Source: Pseudomonas poae
GTDB taxonomy: Bacteria; Pseudomonadota; Gammaproteobacteria; Pseudomonadales; Pseudomonadaceae
Length of the DNA stretch: 64,000 nucleotides
NCBI RefSeq assembly: GCF_001439785.1
Contig: NZ_JYLI01000001.1
Span: 124,001 to 188,000 of the forward strand
Direction: 5' to 3'
Made by a program: the position numbers and the translations under genes. The notes under the pieces are model-generated. The model was not told where the DNA came from and made no database searches. It saw only the letters and a list, made by a program, of their open reading frames with translations. This document shows, piece by piece, positions 19,346-28,588 of this stretch. The number at the start of each line of letters is the position of its first letter. Positions within the stretch are counted from its first letter, which is position 1.

Positions 19346-19410
19346 GGCGGATCCTATCCTCCCTCCCCTGCAAACTCAACGTCGCCAACGACCGGACATC
19401 TTCAGCCCTC

Positions 19411-21114
19411 ATGCATACACTTCGCAATTTCTGGCGCCTGGCACGGCCCTTCTGGACCTCGGAACAGAAATACCCGGCCCTGTTGTTGCTGCTGGGCACG
19501 GTGCTGATGAACCTGTGCCTGGTGGGCGTCAATATTCTCAACAACTTCTGGAACCTGCATTTTTATAACGCACTGCAGGCCAAGGATTACCCGGGCTTCA
19601 TGCTCGGTACGGGGCAGTTCATCCTGCTGCAGGTGGGCCTCGCCGTATTCACCGTGGGCGCGTTTCACTTCCAGCAGAAGCTGACCATCGTGTGGCGACG
19701 CTGGGCCACGCGCAACATGCTCGATCAATGGCTGGGCAGCCAGCGCTACCAGAAACTGAAAATGAGCGAAACCGAGGTCGACAACCCCGACCAGCGCATC
19801 GCCGAAGACATCGACCTGTTCATCATCAAGTCGCTCAAGCTCAGCCTGGGTCTGCTGACGGCGGTGGTGTCGCTGTTTTCGTTCCTCAATATCCTCTGGC
19901 AGGCCTCGGACCTGATCCGCATTCCGCTGGGCGATGGCGGCCTGGTGATCCCCGGGCTGTTGGTGTGGGTGGCGCTGGTGTATGCGCTGGCCGGCACCGG
20001 TTTCGCCTTCTGGCTCGGTCGCGCCCTGCCGCACCTGAATTTCATGCAACAACGGCGCGAGGCCGATTTTCGTTTTTCGTTGATGCGCCTGCGCGAAAAC
20101 GCCGATTCGGTGGCGCAATACCGTGGCGAGGCGGTGGAAAACCAGCGCTTCAATCAGCGCCTGGAGGCCGCGCTGCAGAACTTCTGGGTGCTGGTGAAAA
20201 AGCAGAAGCTGATCATGGGTTATTCGACGTTCTACCTGCGCAGCGCCACGGTGATTCCGATGTTTATCATGGCGCCGCAGTTTTTTGCCGGGGTCTTCAC
20301 CCTCGGCCGTCTGACCCAGATCAGTGCCGCCTTTGGCGAAGTGCATGCGGCCGTGGCTTACCTGGTGGGCGTGTTCCCGGAGTTGGCCGAATGGAAGTCG
20401 GTGATCGACCGGCTGCATGGGTTCCAGAAGCGTCTGGACAACGTCAAGGTCGATTCTGCTGTGGTGCTGACGCAACAGCGTGACGGCTTGCACGTGCGCA
20501 ACCTGGACATCTGGCTGCCGGACGGCCGCCGCCTGTTCAGCGGCTTCAACCTTGCGCTAAAGCCTGGCGAGAGCCTGCTGATCCGCGCGCCGTCGGGGTA
20601 TGGCAAGTCCACCCTGATTCGCGCCCTTACCGGGCTCTGGCACCATGCCTCGGGGTCGGTCGCCTATGACCGTGAGCGCGCCCTCACCCTTTCGCAAAAA
20701 AACTATCTGCCCCTGGGCAGCCTGCGCGAAACCCTCTGGTACCCCAACCCCGCGCCTGCCGGGCAGGACGCGGTGGTACAGCGGCTGCTGGACCAGCTTG
20801 GCCTGGCGCACCTGGGGGCGCAACTGGACGAGGAACGCGACTGGGCACAGACCCTGAGCATCGGCGAGCAACAGCGCTGCGCCTTTGTGCGTGCGCTGCT
20901 GGCGCGCCCGGCGGTGCTGTTTCTCGACGAGAGCAGCGCGGCGATGGACGCGGCCAACGAAGCGCGTTGCTACCAGTTGCTCAAGGACACGCTGCCACAG
21001 ACCATCCTCGTCAGCGTTGGCCACAATGCCGCACTGGAGCGGTTTCATGGGCAGGTGCTGGAGCTGCGTGACGAGGTGGACTGGGTGCGCCGTGCGGTGA
21101 GGCAGCCGGTATAG
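19411..21114 (+). CDS. SbmA/BacA-like (YddA-type) ABC transporter, fused permease-ATPase
   Basis: 567 residues. The N-terminal portion (about 1-330) has several membrane helices and the SbmA/BacA-like pattern FWNLHFYNALQAKDYPGF. The ATPase has Walker A RAPSGYGKSTL (about 390-400), signature SIGEQQR and Walker B AVLFLDESSAAMD. Family members move peptides, vitamins or siderophores across the inner membrane, and the direction differs between members. Placement beyond a Fur box at the end of a siderophore locus suggests a second transporter for the siderophore or its ferric form. Direction and substrate cannot be read from sequence. Confidence 0.88.
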   Translation: MHTLRNFWRLARPFWTSEQKYPALLLLLGTVLMNLCLVGVNILNNFWNLHFYNALQAKDYPGFMLGTGQFILLQVGLAVFTVGAFHFQQKLTIVWRRWATRNMLDQWLGSQRYQKLKMSETEVDNPDQRIAEDIDLFIIKSLKLSLGLLTAVVSLFSFLNILWQASDLIRIPLGDGGLVIPGLLVWVALVYALAGTGFAFWLGRALPHLNFMQQRREADFRFSLMRLRENADSVAQYRGEAVENQRFNQRLEAALQNFWVLVKKQKLIMGYSTFYLRSATVIPMFIMAPQFFAGVFTLGRLTQISAAFGEVHAAVAYLVGVFPELAEWKSVIDRLHGFQKRLDNVKVDSAVVLTQQRDGLHVRNLDIWLPDGRRLFSGFNLALKPGESLLIRAPSGYGKSTLIRALTGLWHHASGSVAYDRERALTLSQKNYLPLGSLRETLWYPNPAPAGQDAVVQRLLDQLGLAHLGAQLDEERDWAQTLSIGEQQRCAFVRALLARPAVLFLDESSAAMDAANEARCYQLLKDTLPQTILVSVGHNAALERFHGQVLELRDEVDWVRRAVRQPV

Positions 21115-21136
21115 ACGACCTCACTGGCGCATGGTG

Positions 21137-22492
21137 TCAGCCCATCCAGCCAACGGCGGTCTTCGGAATCACTTCCGACTCATCCAGTTTCGAGGCAAAC
21201 ATGCTCACCGCCTGCACCGCGTCGCTGGTGCTGGTGCGGATCTGCAGGATCACCGAGCCGGCCTGGTCGGCCAGGTTGACGCCGCGTTGCGCGCCTTCCT
21301 GAGTGGAATTCATGCTGGAGACTGCGTCGCGGGTTTCCGAGAGGATCATGCCGATCATCTCGGCAATTTCGGCGGTGGAACGGCTGGTGCGCCCGGCCAG
21401 TTGCCGGACCTCGTCGGCCACCACTGCGAACCCACGACCCTGGTCGCCCGCCCTTGCAGCCTCGATGGCCGCGTTGAGCGCCAGCAGGTTGGTCTGGTCG
21501 GCAATCCCGCGAATGGTGTTGACGATGGCGGTGATCTGCTCGGAGCGCTCGCCCAACTGCCCCACCAGCTTGGCGGAGGCGCCGATGTTTTCGGCGATCC
21601 GCCGCATTTCCGTGGCGGTGTCGTGAATCACCTGGGTGCCGTGCTCGGCGAAGCGTTCGGTTTCGGACGAGATGTGGTAGGCCCGGGAGGCGCCGCGAGA
21701 GTCTTCCTCGAACTTCTCCACGCGCTCGGTGATGTCACTGGCGAACTTGACGATCTTGATCAGTTTGCCGTCGCTGTCGAATACCGGGTTGTAGCTGGCT
21801 TCCAGCCAGACGACGCGGCCATGTTTGCCCAGTCGCTTGAATTGCCCGGTGAAGAACTCGCCGTTGTTCAAGCGGCGCCAAAAGTCGGTGTACTCGTTGC
21901 TGTTGATCAACGCCGGCTCGCAGAACAGGCGGTGGTGCTTGCCCTTGAGCTCGGTCAGTGAGTAGCCCATCACGTTGAGAAAGTTCGGGTTGGCGTCCAG
22001 CACCTGCCCGCTGAGGTCGAACTCGATCACCGCCATGGCGCGGTCCAGCGCCACCAGTTTGCTGCGGGTGGCGGCTTCCTGCTCGACATTGGCGGTGACG
22101 TCCAGGGCGTACTTGACCACTTTGAGCACTTGGCCGCGTTCATCCAGCACCGGGTTGTAGCTCGCCTCCAGCCAGATCACCTTGCCGTTGGCATCCATGC
22201 GCTTGAAGGTGCCCGACACGAACTTGCCGGCCCTGAGGTCTTGCCAGAACGTGGCATAGGCCGGGCTGCCGGTGAGCGCCGGCAGGCAGAAATCACGGTG
22301 AGTCTTGCCGGCCAGTTGCGCAGCGCTGTAACCCAGCGTCTTGAGGAAGTTGTCGTTGGCGCGCAGCACCTTGCCGTTGAGGTCGAATTCGACCACGGCC
22401 ATGGAGCGTTCGAGCGCAGCAATCAGTCCTTTGTACTCGGTGACTTCGGCCGTCCTGGCCGCCAGTTCTGTCTTGAGTGATTTGTTGAACAT
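21137..22492 (-). CDS. bdlA: BdlA-like cytoplasmic PAS-PAS chemoreceptor
   Basis: 451 residues with no transmembrane segment. There are two PAS domains (about 25-135 and 147-257), each with the WLEASYNPV pattern seen in Aer/BdlA-type PAS domains. A short methyl-accepting signalling domain follows, with the conserved hairpin tip [22 protein letters not shown]. The PAS-PAS-MCP order and size match P. aeruginosa BdlA, which couples redox or nutrient cues to cyclic-di-GMP and biofilm dispersal. The gene is monocistronic and read towards the siderophore locus, with its stop 22 bases from the end of the ABC gene. Other PAS-PAS receptors share this architecture, so orthology is likely but not proven. 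Confidence 0.85.
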   Translation of the reverse strand: MFNKSLKTELAARTAEVTEYKGLIAALERSMAVVEFDLNGKVLRANDNFLKTLGYSAAQLAGKTHRDFCLPALTGSPAYATFWQDLRAGKFVSGTFKRMDANGKVIWLEASYNPVLDERGQVLKVVKYALDVTANVEQEAATRSKLVALDRAMAVIEFDLSGQVLDANPNFLNVMGYSLTELKGKHHRLFCEPALINSNEYTDFWRRLNNGEFFTGQFKRLGKHGRVVWLEASYNPVFDSDGKLIKIVKFASDITERVEKFEEDSRGASRAYHISSETERFAEHGTQVIHDTATEMRRIAENIGASAKLVGQLGERSEQITAIVNTIRGIADQTNLLALNAAIEAARAGDQGRGFAVVADEVRQLAGRTSRSTAEIAEMIGMILSETRDAVSSMNSTQEGAQRGVNLADQAGSVILQIRTSTSDAVQAVSMFASKLDESEVIPKTAVGWMG

Positions 22493-22683
22493 GACGTGCC
22501 CTCAGCGCGCGGATAATCAGTTATATCAATGCCGCTATCGGCCGCGGAATACGGGACTTTAAGCGGCAAAAATGTTTATTTATTGACGTCAAATTCCGCG
22601 CTTTTGCCGGTTGCTCAGGTTTGCCCCGGCGGCGCTTTTCAGGGACCATGGCGCCTCTGTTTTTTTGCCATCAAGAGGCGCCC

Positions 22684-23064
22684 ATGGCCAATCACGACCT
22701 GACCTTCACCCCTGATCCCGACGCCGACTCGATTTCTTCCGACGTTATCGGCTTCAACGGCATCCTGGTGTCCACCCAGATCCCGACCCACGCCGATGGC
22801 AGCCTGGAACTGGGCGACATCACCCTGCAAAGCGAATGCACGCTGCAAGCGCTGAAAGTCGCGCTGGAGAAAGCCGGCAGCTCGATGGACCGGGTGATGC
22901 ACCTGACCATCTACCTTACCGACATGGCCGACCGCGCCGCCTTCAATGCGGTGTACACGCGTTTTTTTGCCAAACCGTGGCCGGTGCGTGCGGCGGTCGG
23001 CGTGGCTGAACTGGCCGTCAAAGGCATGCGCGTGGAAGTCACCGCGATGGCCGCCAAGGCCTGA
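22684..23064 (+). CDS. RidA/YjgF-family protein
   Basis: 126 residues from the ATG at 22684, preceded by AAGAGGCG. The RidA fold is recognisable from SECTLQALKVALEKAGSSMDRVMHLTIYLTDM and the C-terminal PVRAAVGVAELAVKGMRVEVTAMA. The arginine of PVRAAVGVAEL is the residue that hydrolyses reactive enamines/imines in true RidA proteins. It is one of several RidA-like subfamilies, so a specific substrate is not assigned. The frame is open further upstream, but the ribosome site and family length favour this start. Confidence 0.88.
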   Translation: MANHDLTFTPDPDADSISSDVIGFNGILVSTQIPTHADGSLELGDITLQSECTLQALKVALEKAGSSMDRVMHLTIYLTDMADRAAFNAVYTRFFAKPWPVRAAVGVAELAVKGMRVEVTAMAAKA

Positions 23065-23144
23065 CAGCCCTGCGGTAGATGCCGGTCAGGCATTTCACGG
23101 CTACAATGCGCGCCTCAACCGTGACAAGCCTGACTAAAAAAACT

Positions 23145-25124
23145 ATGTCCTTGCCCAAGCATCACCTTGAATTGCTCAGCCCGGCCCGCGATGTCGCCAT
23201 CGCCCGCGAGGCTATCCTGCATGGCGCCGACGCCATCTACATCGGCGGGCCAAGCTTCGGCGCCCGCCATAACGCCTGTAACGAGGTGAGCGATATCGCT
23301 CAATTGGTGGAATTCGCCCATCGTTACCACGCGCGCGTCTTCACCACGATCAACACCATCCTGCATGACAACGAACTGGAACCTGCGCGCAAGCTGATCC
23401 ATCAGCTCTACGATGCCGGCGTCGATGCGTTGATCGTGCAGGACCTGGGCGTCATGGAGCTGGATATCCCGCCCATCGAGTTGCACGCCAGTACCCAGAC
23501 CGATATCCGCACGCTGGCCCGCGCCAAATTTCTCGATCAGGCCGGTTTCTCGCAACTGGTGCTGGCCCGCGAGCTGAACCTGCAGGAAATCCGCGCGATT
23601 GCCGACGAGACCGAGGCGGCCGTCGAGTTCTTCATCCACGGCGCCCTGTGCGTGGCATTCTCCGGGCAGTGCAATATCTCCCACGCGCAGAACGGCCGCA
23701 GCGCCAACCGTGGCGACTGCTCCCAGGCCTGCCGCCTGCCGTACACCTTGAAGGACGACCAGGGCCGCGTCGTGGCCTTTGAAAAGCACCTGCTGTCGAT
23801 GAAAGACAACAACCAGAGCGCGAACATCCGCGCCCTGGTCGAAGCCGGCGTGCGCTCGTTCAAGATCGAAGGCCGCTACAAGGACATGGGCTACGTGAAG
23901 AACATCACCGCCTATTACCGCCAGCGCCTGGACGACGTGCTCGAAGACCGCACCGACCTGGCGCGCGCTTCCAGCGGGCGTACCGCGCATTTCTTCCTGC
24001 CCGATCCGGAAAAGACCTTTCACCGGGGCAGCACCGATTACTTTGTCAGCGACCGCAAGATCGACATCGGCGCCTTCGACACCCCGACCTTTACCGGCCT
24101 GCCAGTGGGCACGGTGGAAAAAGCCGGCAAGCGCGACTTGCAGGTAGTGACCCACGAGCCACTGTCCAACGGCGACGGGCTCAACGTGCTGATCAAACGT
24201 GAAGTGGTGGGGTTTCGCGCCAACATTGCCGAGCCCAAGGGCGAGTTCGAGGAAGACGGGCAGAAGCGCTACCGCTATCGCGTGGAGCCGAATGAAATGC
24301 CGGCCGGCCTGCATCAACTGCGCCCGCATCACCCGCTGAACCGCAACCTCGATCACAACTGGCAACAGGCCCTGCTCAAGACCTCGGCCGAACGCCGCAT
24401 CGGCCTGGCCTGGGTCGCCCGCCTGCGCGAAGAGCAGCTTGAAGTCACGGCTACCAGTGAAGAAGGCATCAGCGCCAGCATCACCCTGCCCGGCCCGTTT
24501 GGCGTGGCCAACAAGCCGGAACAGGCGCTGGACACCCTGCGTGACCTGCTCGGCCAGCTTGGCACCACCGAGTACCACGCCACCGATATCGCGCTGGATG
24601 CACCGCAGGCGTTCTTCATCCCCAATTCGCAGCTCAAGGCGTTGCGCCGCGAAGTGATCGAAGCCCTGACGGCTGCCCGCGTTGCGGCGCACCCGCGCGG
24701 TGGGCGCAAGGCCGAGACCTCGCCGCCGCCTGTGTACCCGGATGCGCACTTGTCGTTCCTGGCCAACGTCTACAACCAGAAGGCTCGCGACTTCTATCAC
24801 CGTCACGGCGTGAAGCTGATCGACGCCGCCTTTGAGGCTCACGAGGAAACCGGCGAAGTGCCCGTGATGATCACCAAGCACTGCCTGCGGTTTTCGTTCA
24901 ACCTGTGCCCTAAACAGGCCAAGGGGGTGACGGGCGTGAAGACCAAGGTGGCGCCGATGCAGTTGATCCACGGTGATGAAGTGCTGACCTTGAAGTTCGA
25001 CTGCAAGCCCTGCGAGATGCATGTGGTGGGCAAGATCAAGGGGCACATCCTGGGGTTGCCGCAACCGGGCAGCGTGGTGGGGCATTTCAACCCGGAAAAT
25101 ATTATTTTCCAGGGTACTCACTAG
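23145..25124 (+). CDS. rlhA: 23S rRNA C2501 hydroxylase RlhA (U32 peptidase-like family)
   Basis: 659 residues from ATG 23145 (MSLPKHHLELLSPA); the open frame continues upstream but lacks homology. The U32 core is clear: EAAVEFFIHGALCVAFSGQCNIS followed by GDCSQACRLPY, whose cysteines are those of the iron-sulphur/U32 signature. The long C-terminal half (DUF3656-like) and total length match E. coli RlhA rather than the shorter tRNA hydroxylase TrhP. RlhA makes 5-hydroxycytidine in 23S rRNA with prephenate-dependent chemistry. It stands alone in the forward direction, and REP repeats begin 25 bases after the stop. Confidence 0.88.
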   Translation: MSLPKHHLELLSPARDVAIAREAILHGADAIYIGGPSFGARHNACNEVSDIAQLVEFAHRYHARVFTTINTILHDNELEPARKLIHQLYDAGVDALIVQDLGVMELDIPPIELHASTQTDIRTLARAKFLDQAGFSQLVLARELNLQEIRAIADETEAAVEFFIHGALCVAFSGQCNISHAQNGRSANRGDCSQACRLPYTLKDDQGRVVAFEKHLLSMKDNNQSANIRALVEAGVRSFKIEGRYKDMGYVKNITAYYRQRLDDVLEDRTDLARASSGRTAHFFLPDPEKTFHRGSTDYFVSDRKIDIGAFDTPTFTGLPVGTVEKAGKRDLQVVTHEPLSNGDGLNVLIKREVVGFRANIAEPKGEFEEDGQKRYRYRVEPNEMPAGLHQLRPHHPLNRNLDHNWQQALLKTSAERRIGLAWVARLREEQLEVTATSEEGISASITLPGPFGVANKPEQALDTLRDLLGQLGTTEYHATDIALDAPQAFFIPNSQLKALRREVIEALTAARVAAHPRGGRKAETSPPPVYPDAHLSFLANVYNQKARDFYHRHGVKLIDAAFEAHEETGEVPVMITKHCLRFSFNLCPKQAKGVTGVKTKVAPMQLIHGDEVLTLKFDCKPCEMHVVGKIKGHILGLPQPGSVVGHFNPENIIFQGTH

Positions 25125-25148
25125 CCAAAACGCTAACGCGCGGGCTCC

Positions 25149-25320
25149 TGTGGCGAGCGGGCTTGTTGTGGCGAGCGGGCTTCCTGTGGCGAGCGGGCTT
25201 GTCCCGCGTTGGGCTGCGCAGCAGCCCCAATAAAAACACCGAGGTCTACCTGACAGATCGCGGTGGTTGGGTTTAGGGCCGCTTCGCGCCCCAACGCGGG
25301 GCAAGCCCGCTCGCCACAAG
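25149..25320. repeat. REP/REPIN cluster upstream of the RAYT gene, with three tandem heads
   Basis: Three copies of TGTGGCGAGCGGGCTT start at 25149, 25167 and 25185, exactly 18 bases apart. The third continues into a full REP (GTCCCGCGTTGGGCTGC). The cluster closes with an inverted REP ending in GCAAGCCCGCTCGCCACA at about 25301-25318, so the last head and this tail form a REPIN hairpin. It fills the space between rlhA and the transposase gene. Confidence 0.85.
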
Positions 25321-25421
25321 GGTCTGGGTGTTGGTTGAAATATAGGGACACGGTAGTCAACGTCGCCGCTTCGAATGGGCTGCTAGCGTGGAGGTTTCTT
25401 ATCCATGCAAGGAGCAACGGA

Positions 25422-25880
25422 TTGTCTCTCCAACCAAACTCACACCTGCTGCGTCGCGGTCGCTACTCGGAGCCCGGACGTGCTTATCTTGTCACCGCCG
25501 TGGTGCATCAACGCCTGCCTCTGTTTCGGAACTTTCGGTTGGGCCGGTTATTGGTTACCGAATTCAAAAGAGCCCATGAAACGGGCCGCGTTAATTCGTT
25601 GGCGTGGGTGGTCATGCCGGATCACTTTCATTGGCTGTTCAACCTCAACGACTCAACGCTTGCCGATGTAATGCGAGCGACGAAGTCTCGCAGCACCCTG
25701 AGTATTAATCGAGCCCGCTGCAGCCGGGAACGGTTCTGGCAACGCGGTTACCACGATAGAGCGGTAAGAGCGGAGGAAGATATTCGCAGAATGGCGCGCT
25801 ACATCATTGCCAACCCTTTACGGGCGGGGCTGGTTGAGCATATTGGTGATTATTCGTTATGGGATGCTGCCTGGTTGTGA
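25422..25880 (+). CDS. REP-associated tyrosine transposase (RAYT, Y1/IS200-like)
   Basis: 152 residues from the TTG at 25422, which has AAGGAG seven bases upstream. This start gives the usual RAYT N-terminus (RRGRYSEPGRAYLVTAVVHQR). The catalytic HUH-type motif is WVVMPDHFHWLF and the downstream nucleophile region is EDIRRMARYIIANPLRAGLV. RAYTs are single-copy domesticated transposases that recognise and process the REP hairpins around them. The gene is flanked on both sides by REP sequences of one family, the expected arrangement. The reading frame looks intact. Its visibly lower GC than the adjoining genes fits a mobile origin. Confidence 0.92.
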   Translation: MSLQPNSHLLRRGRYSEPGRAYLVTAVVHQRLPLFRNFRLGRLLVTEFKRAHETGRVNSLAWVVMPDHFHWLFNLNDSTLADVMRATKSRSTLSINRARCSRERFWQRGYHDRAVRAEEDIRRMARYIIANPLRAGLVEHIGDYSLWDAAWL

Positions 25881-25908
25881 CATACGGTATCTGTGGGGCA
25901 GATATTTT

Positions 25909-26111
25909 TGTGGCAAGCCCGCTTGTTGTGGCGAGCGGGCTTGCCCCGCGTTGGGGTGCGAAGCGCCCCCAATTCAGCAAAACGCGGTGTACCTGATACG
26001 GCTCAGCGCCTGGTTTAGGGGCTGCTGCGCAGCCCAACGCAGGACAAGCCTGCTCGCCACAGGGAATCTGCGCTTAACTGAACGGCATTGGGGCAAGCCC
26101 GCTCGCCACAG
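25909..26111. repeat. REPIN cluster downstream of the RAYT gene
   Basis: Two heads start at 25909 (TGTGGCAAGCCCGCTT) and 25927 (TGTGGCGAGCGGGCTT), again 18 bases apart. A full REP follows, then a spacer shared with the 44.5-kb copy, then an inverted REP ending near 26062. A conserved tail (GGGAATCTGCGCTTAACTG, continuing to 26091) and a further inverted REP at 26091-26110 overlap the 3' end of the kinase gene. Confidence 0.85.
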
Positions 26112-27558
26112 ATTTGGCTGCGGCCAGCAGGCCCTGAAATTTGGCATGGCGCGCTTCAAGCACCGGTTGCTGTGCCGGGTCGGGCGAGTAGCGCGCCTTG
26201 ACCGGCATCCCCGCCGCCAGCAACTGCGCACCCTGCCCCATCGCCAGGAAGCCCAGCTTCGCCGCGCCGATGCAGGCGCTCAGTTCGCTGCCGTGCAGGG
26301 TGAACACCTCGCGCTGGAGGATGTTGGCCAGCAACTGCGCCCAATATTCGCTGCGTGCGCCCCCGCCGACCAGGGCAAAGGCGGTGACCTTGGCACCGCT
26401 CGACTGCACCGCGCGCCAGGCGTCGAGCAGGCCGAAGCCCACGCCTTCCATCACTGCGTAGCCGAGCATGGCAGGCGTGCAATCATGCCCCAGGCCCATG
26501 AAACCACCGCGCAGCAGCGGGTCGTTATGGGGTGTGCGCTCACCGGCGAGGTACGGCAAAAATAACGGTGTGCTCAGCGGCACAGTTTGTGAAATGGGCA
26601 GTTGCGCCTGCACCAGGTCCAGCAACGTGTGCTCATCGGCGGTGCCCGTGAGCCGTGTGACCCAGCGCAAACAACTGGCTCCCGCGAGCATCGCGCCCAT
26701 GGTGTACCAGCGGTTGGGCAGTGCATGGCAAAAGCTGTGCACGGCGCTGGCCGGGTTGCCGGCGGCGTGGTCGGTGATGGCGACGATCGCCGCGCTGGTG
26801 CCCAGAGTGATGAAACCGTCACCGGCGTTGATCGCACCGATGCCCACCGCGGCCACCGGGTTGTCGCCGCCGCCGCCCGCGATTACCACACTGGCGGACA
26901 AGCCCAGCCCTTGCGCGGTCAGTAAGGCGCTCGCCGCGCCGCCCTCCACCAGCCGGGGCATTTGTTCAGGCGCAAGGCCCGTGGCGTGCAGCATGGGGCT
27001 GAACCATTCGCGCTGCGCCACGTCCAGCCACAGCGTACCGGCGGCGTCGGACATATCGCTGATGCGCTCGCCACACAGGCACAGGCGCAGGTAATCCTTG
27101 GGCGACAGCACGCAATCAATCGCCTTGAACACCTCGGGTTCGTGGCGTTGCAGCCACAGCAGTTTCGGCGCAGTGAGCCCGGCCATCGGCAGGCTGCCGG
27201 TGATGTCGGCGAAGCCGGCGCCCAGTTGCTCGGCCTCGGCCACGGCTCGCGAATCGTCCCACAGGATCGCCGGGTACAACACGCGGTTGTCGTCCCCCAG
27301 CAAGACCGCGCCGTGCATCTGCCCCGACAGGCCGATGCAGGCCACGCGGCTGTATGCCTCATGGGCGCGCAAGCTGGCCAGCGCCTGCAAACAGGCCTGC
27401 CACCAGTCTTGGGGGGCCTGCTCGGACCAGCCGCTATAACGCCGCGACACGCTCAAGCGCACGCCTGTTTGAGCCAGCACGTTGCCCACTGCGTCCATGA
27501 GGACGGCTTTGAGTTCCGATGTACCCAGGTCGATACCGAGAGAAACAGGACTGCTCAT
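26074..27558 (-). CDS. xylB: FGGY-family carbohydrate kinase, xylulokinase-like
   Basis: 494 residues from the ATG at 27558 (MSSPVSLGIDLGTS). The FGGY ATP-binding fold shows in the N-terminal GIDLGTSELKAV. GLSGQMHG and the D of LWDDSRA are the substrate pocket pattern typical of XylB. LGTSAAIVA and VGGGARSEYWAQLLANIL follow in the C-terminal half. It would phosphorylate a pentulose such as xylulose after import. It is the last gene of a five-gene minus-strand operon. The last dozen codons (KSVASGLAPMPFS) are encoded by a REP repeat and its conserved tail, which supplies the TAA stop. The natural substrate is uncertain because no isomerase or dehydrogenase gene lies beside it. Confidence 0.85.
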   Translation of the reverse strand: MSSPVSLGIDLGTSELKAVLMDAVGNVLAQTGVRLSVSRRYSGWSEQAPQDWWQACLQALASLRAHEAYSRVACIGLSGQMHGAVLLGDDNRVLYPAILWDDSRAVAEAEQLGAGFADITGSLPMAGLTAPKLLWLQRHEPEVFKAIDCVLSPKDYLRLCLCGERISDMSDAAGTLWLDVAQREWFSPMLHATGLAPEQMPRLVEGGAASALLTAQGLGLSASVVIAGGGGDNPVAAVGIGAINAGDGFITLGTSAAIVAITDHAAGNPASAVHSFCHALPNRWYTMGAMLAGASCLRWVTRLTGTADEHTLLDLVQAQLPISQTVPLSTPLFLPYLAGERTPHNDPLLRGGFMGLGHDCTPAMLGYAVMEGVGFGLLDAWRAVQSSGAKVTAFALVGGGARSEYWAQLLANILQREVFTLHGSELSACIGAAKLGFLAMGQGAQLLAAGMPVKARYSPDPAQQPVLEARHAKFQGLLAAAKSVASGLAPMPFS

Positions 27559-27574
27559 ACGCGTGTGATTCCAA

Positions 27575-28567
27575 TCAATGACAGCCACATGAATTGCGCA
27601 CCTGCAGGTTCGGCGTCAGGCGCACGCTTTGCGCCGGCGCGCCTGGCGTGGCCATGCGTTGCAGCAACAGGTTGACCGCGCGCGTGCCCAGCGCCTGCAC
27701 GGGCTGGGCGATCAAGGTCAGGCGCGGCACGAAAAAATCCGCCCAGTCAAAATCGTCGAAGCCCACCAGCGCCATCTGCGTCGGCACTTCCAGCCCGGCG
27801 TCACGCAGGGCATGCATGGCGCCCAGGGTCATCAGGTTATTGCCGGCCATGATGGCCGTGGGCGGTGCGTCCAGAGCGAGCAGTTGCACGGTCGCCCGTC
27901 GCGCCGGCTCGGTGTTCGAGCCGCCGTTGACCAGCAGTTGCGGATCAAATGGCAACCCCGCTGACTGCAAGGCCGCCTTGTAGCCTTCGACACGTTCATC
28001 GGTGGTGCTGAATCCCGGACGCCCGGCGATAAAGCCGATGCGACGGTGGCCGTGTTCGATCAAGTGGGCAATCAGCCCCTGGGTGGCCTCGGTGTTTTCC
28101 ACGCCGATTTGGTCAAACTGACCGCTCATCATGCGGTCCACCAGCACCGCCGGAATCCGGTTGGCACTCAGGTACTCCAGGGCCATCGAGCCGTTCGAGG
28201 GCGCCAGCACAATGCCGTCGACCCGCCGATGGTGCAACGCCGTGATCACCCGCAGCTCCTGCTCCGGGTCATCGTGGGTGTCGACGAACAGCATCATGAA
28301 GCCATGCTTGGCGCACTCGGTTTCAATCGCGTGCACCGTTTCGCTGAAGTAATGGTTGGACAGCGCCGAAATCGCCACACCGATGGTGCTGGTGCTCGAC
28401 CGCGCGAGGGAGCGCGCCAGGGTGTTGGGAATGTAGCCCAACGCCTGGATCGCCCGCTGCACGGCCAGCACCGTGGCCGGGCTGACCTTGCGGGTGCCGT
28501 TGAGCACATGGGAAACGGTCGAGGTCGACACGCCCGCCTTGCTTGCGACGTCATCCATGGTGACCAC
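27575..28567 (-). CDS. LacI-family transcriptional repressor of the sugar operon
   Basis: 330 residues. The N-terminal helix-turn-helix reads TMDDVASKAGVSTSTVSHVLNG with the hinge ALGYIPNTLARSLA. The rest is a periplasmic-binding-protein-like sugar sensor ending in a CGC motif. A GTG start at 28567 with AGGGGAG seven bases upstream is favoured over the ATG nine bases later. The gene sits between the binding protein and kinase genes and so is co-transcribed with what it probably controls. A perfect palindrome of LacI-operator type lies upstream of the first gene of the operon. Confidence 0.92.
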   Translation of the reverse strand: MVTMDDVASKAGVSTSTVSHVLNGTRKVSPATVLAVQRAIQALGYIPNTLARSLARSSTSTIGVAISALSNHYFSETVHAIETECAKHGFMMLFVDTHDDPEQELRVITALHHRRVDGIVLAPSNGSMALEYLSANRIPAVLVDRMMSGQFDQIGVENTEATQGLIAHLIEHGHRRIGFIAGRPGFSTTDERVEGYKAALQSAGLPFDPQLLVNGGSNTEPARRATVQLLALDAPPTAIMAGNNLMTLGAMHALRDAGLEVPTQMALVGFDDFDWADFFVPRLTLIAQPVQALGTRAVNLLLQRMATPGAPAQSVRLTPNLQVRNSCGCH

Positions 28568-28588
28568 GGCGCGGCTCCCCTCAACCGA

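Noticed and set aside
18540..19568. Plus-strand open frame running through the ferric-reductase region
   Set aside because: It is antisense to the FhuF-like gene, whose iron-sulphur cysteine motif is clear, and it overlaps the start of the SbmA-like gene.
22493..22683. Regulatory palindrome between the BdlA-like and RidA genes
   Set aside because: The stretch is A/T-rich in part, but no site matches Fur, PvdS or another operator well enough to report.
25149..25200. Short regularly spaced repeats that could be taken for a CRISPR array
   Set aside because: The unit is a 16-bp REP head with a 2-bp spacer; there are no unique spacers and no cas genes.
25263..25421. Longer N-terminus for the RAYT protein
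   Set aside because: The extra codons come from the REP cluster; the TTG at 25422 has a good ribosome site and gives the family length.
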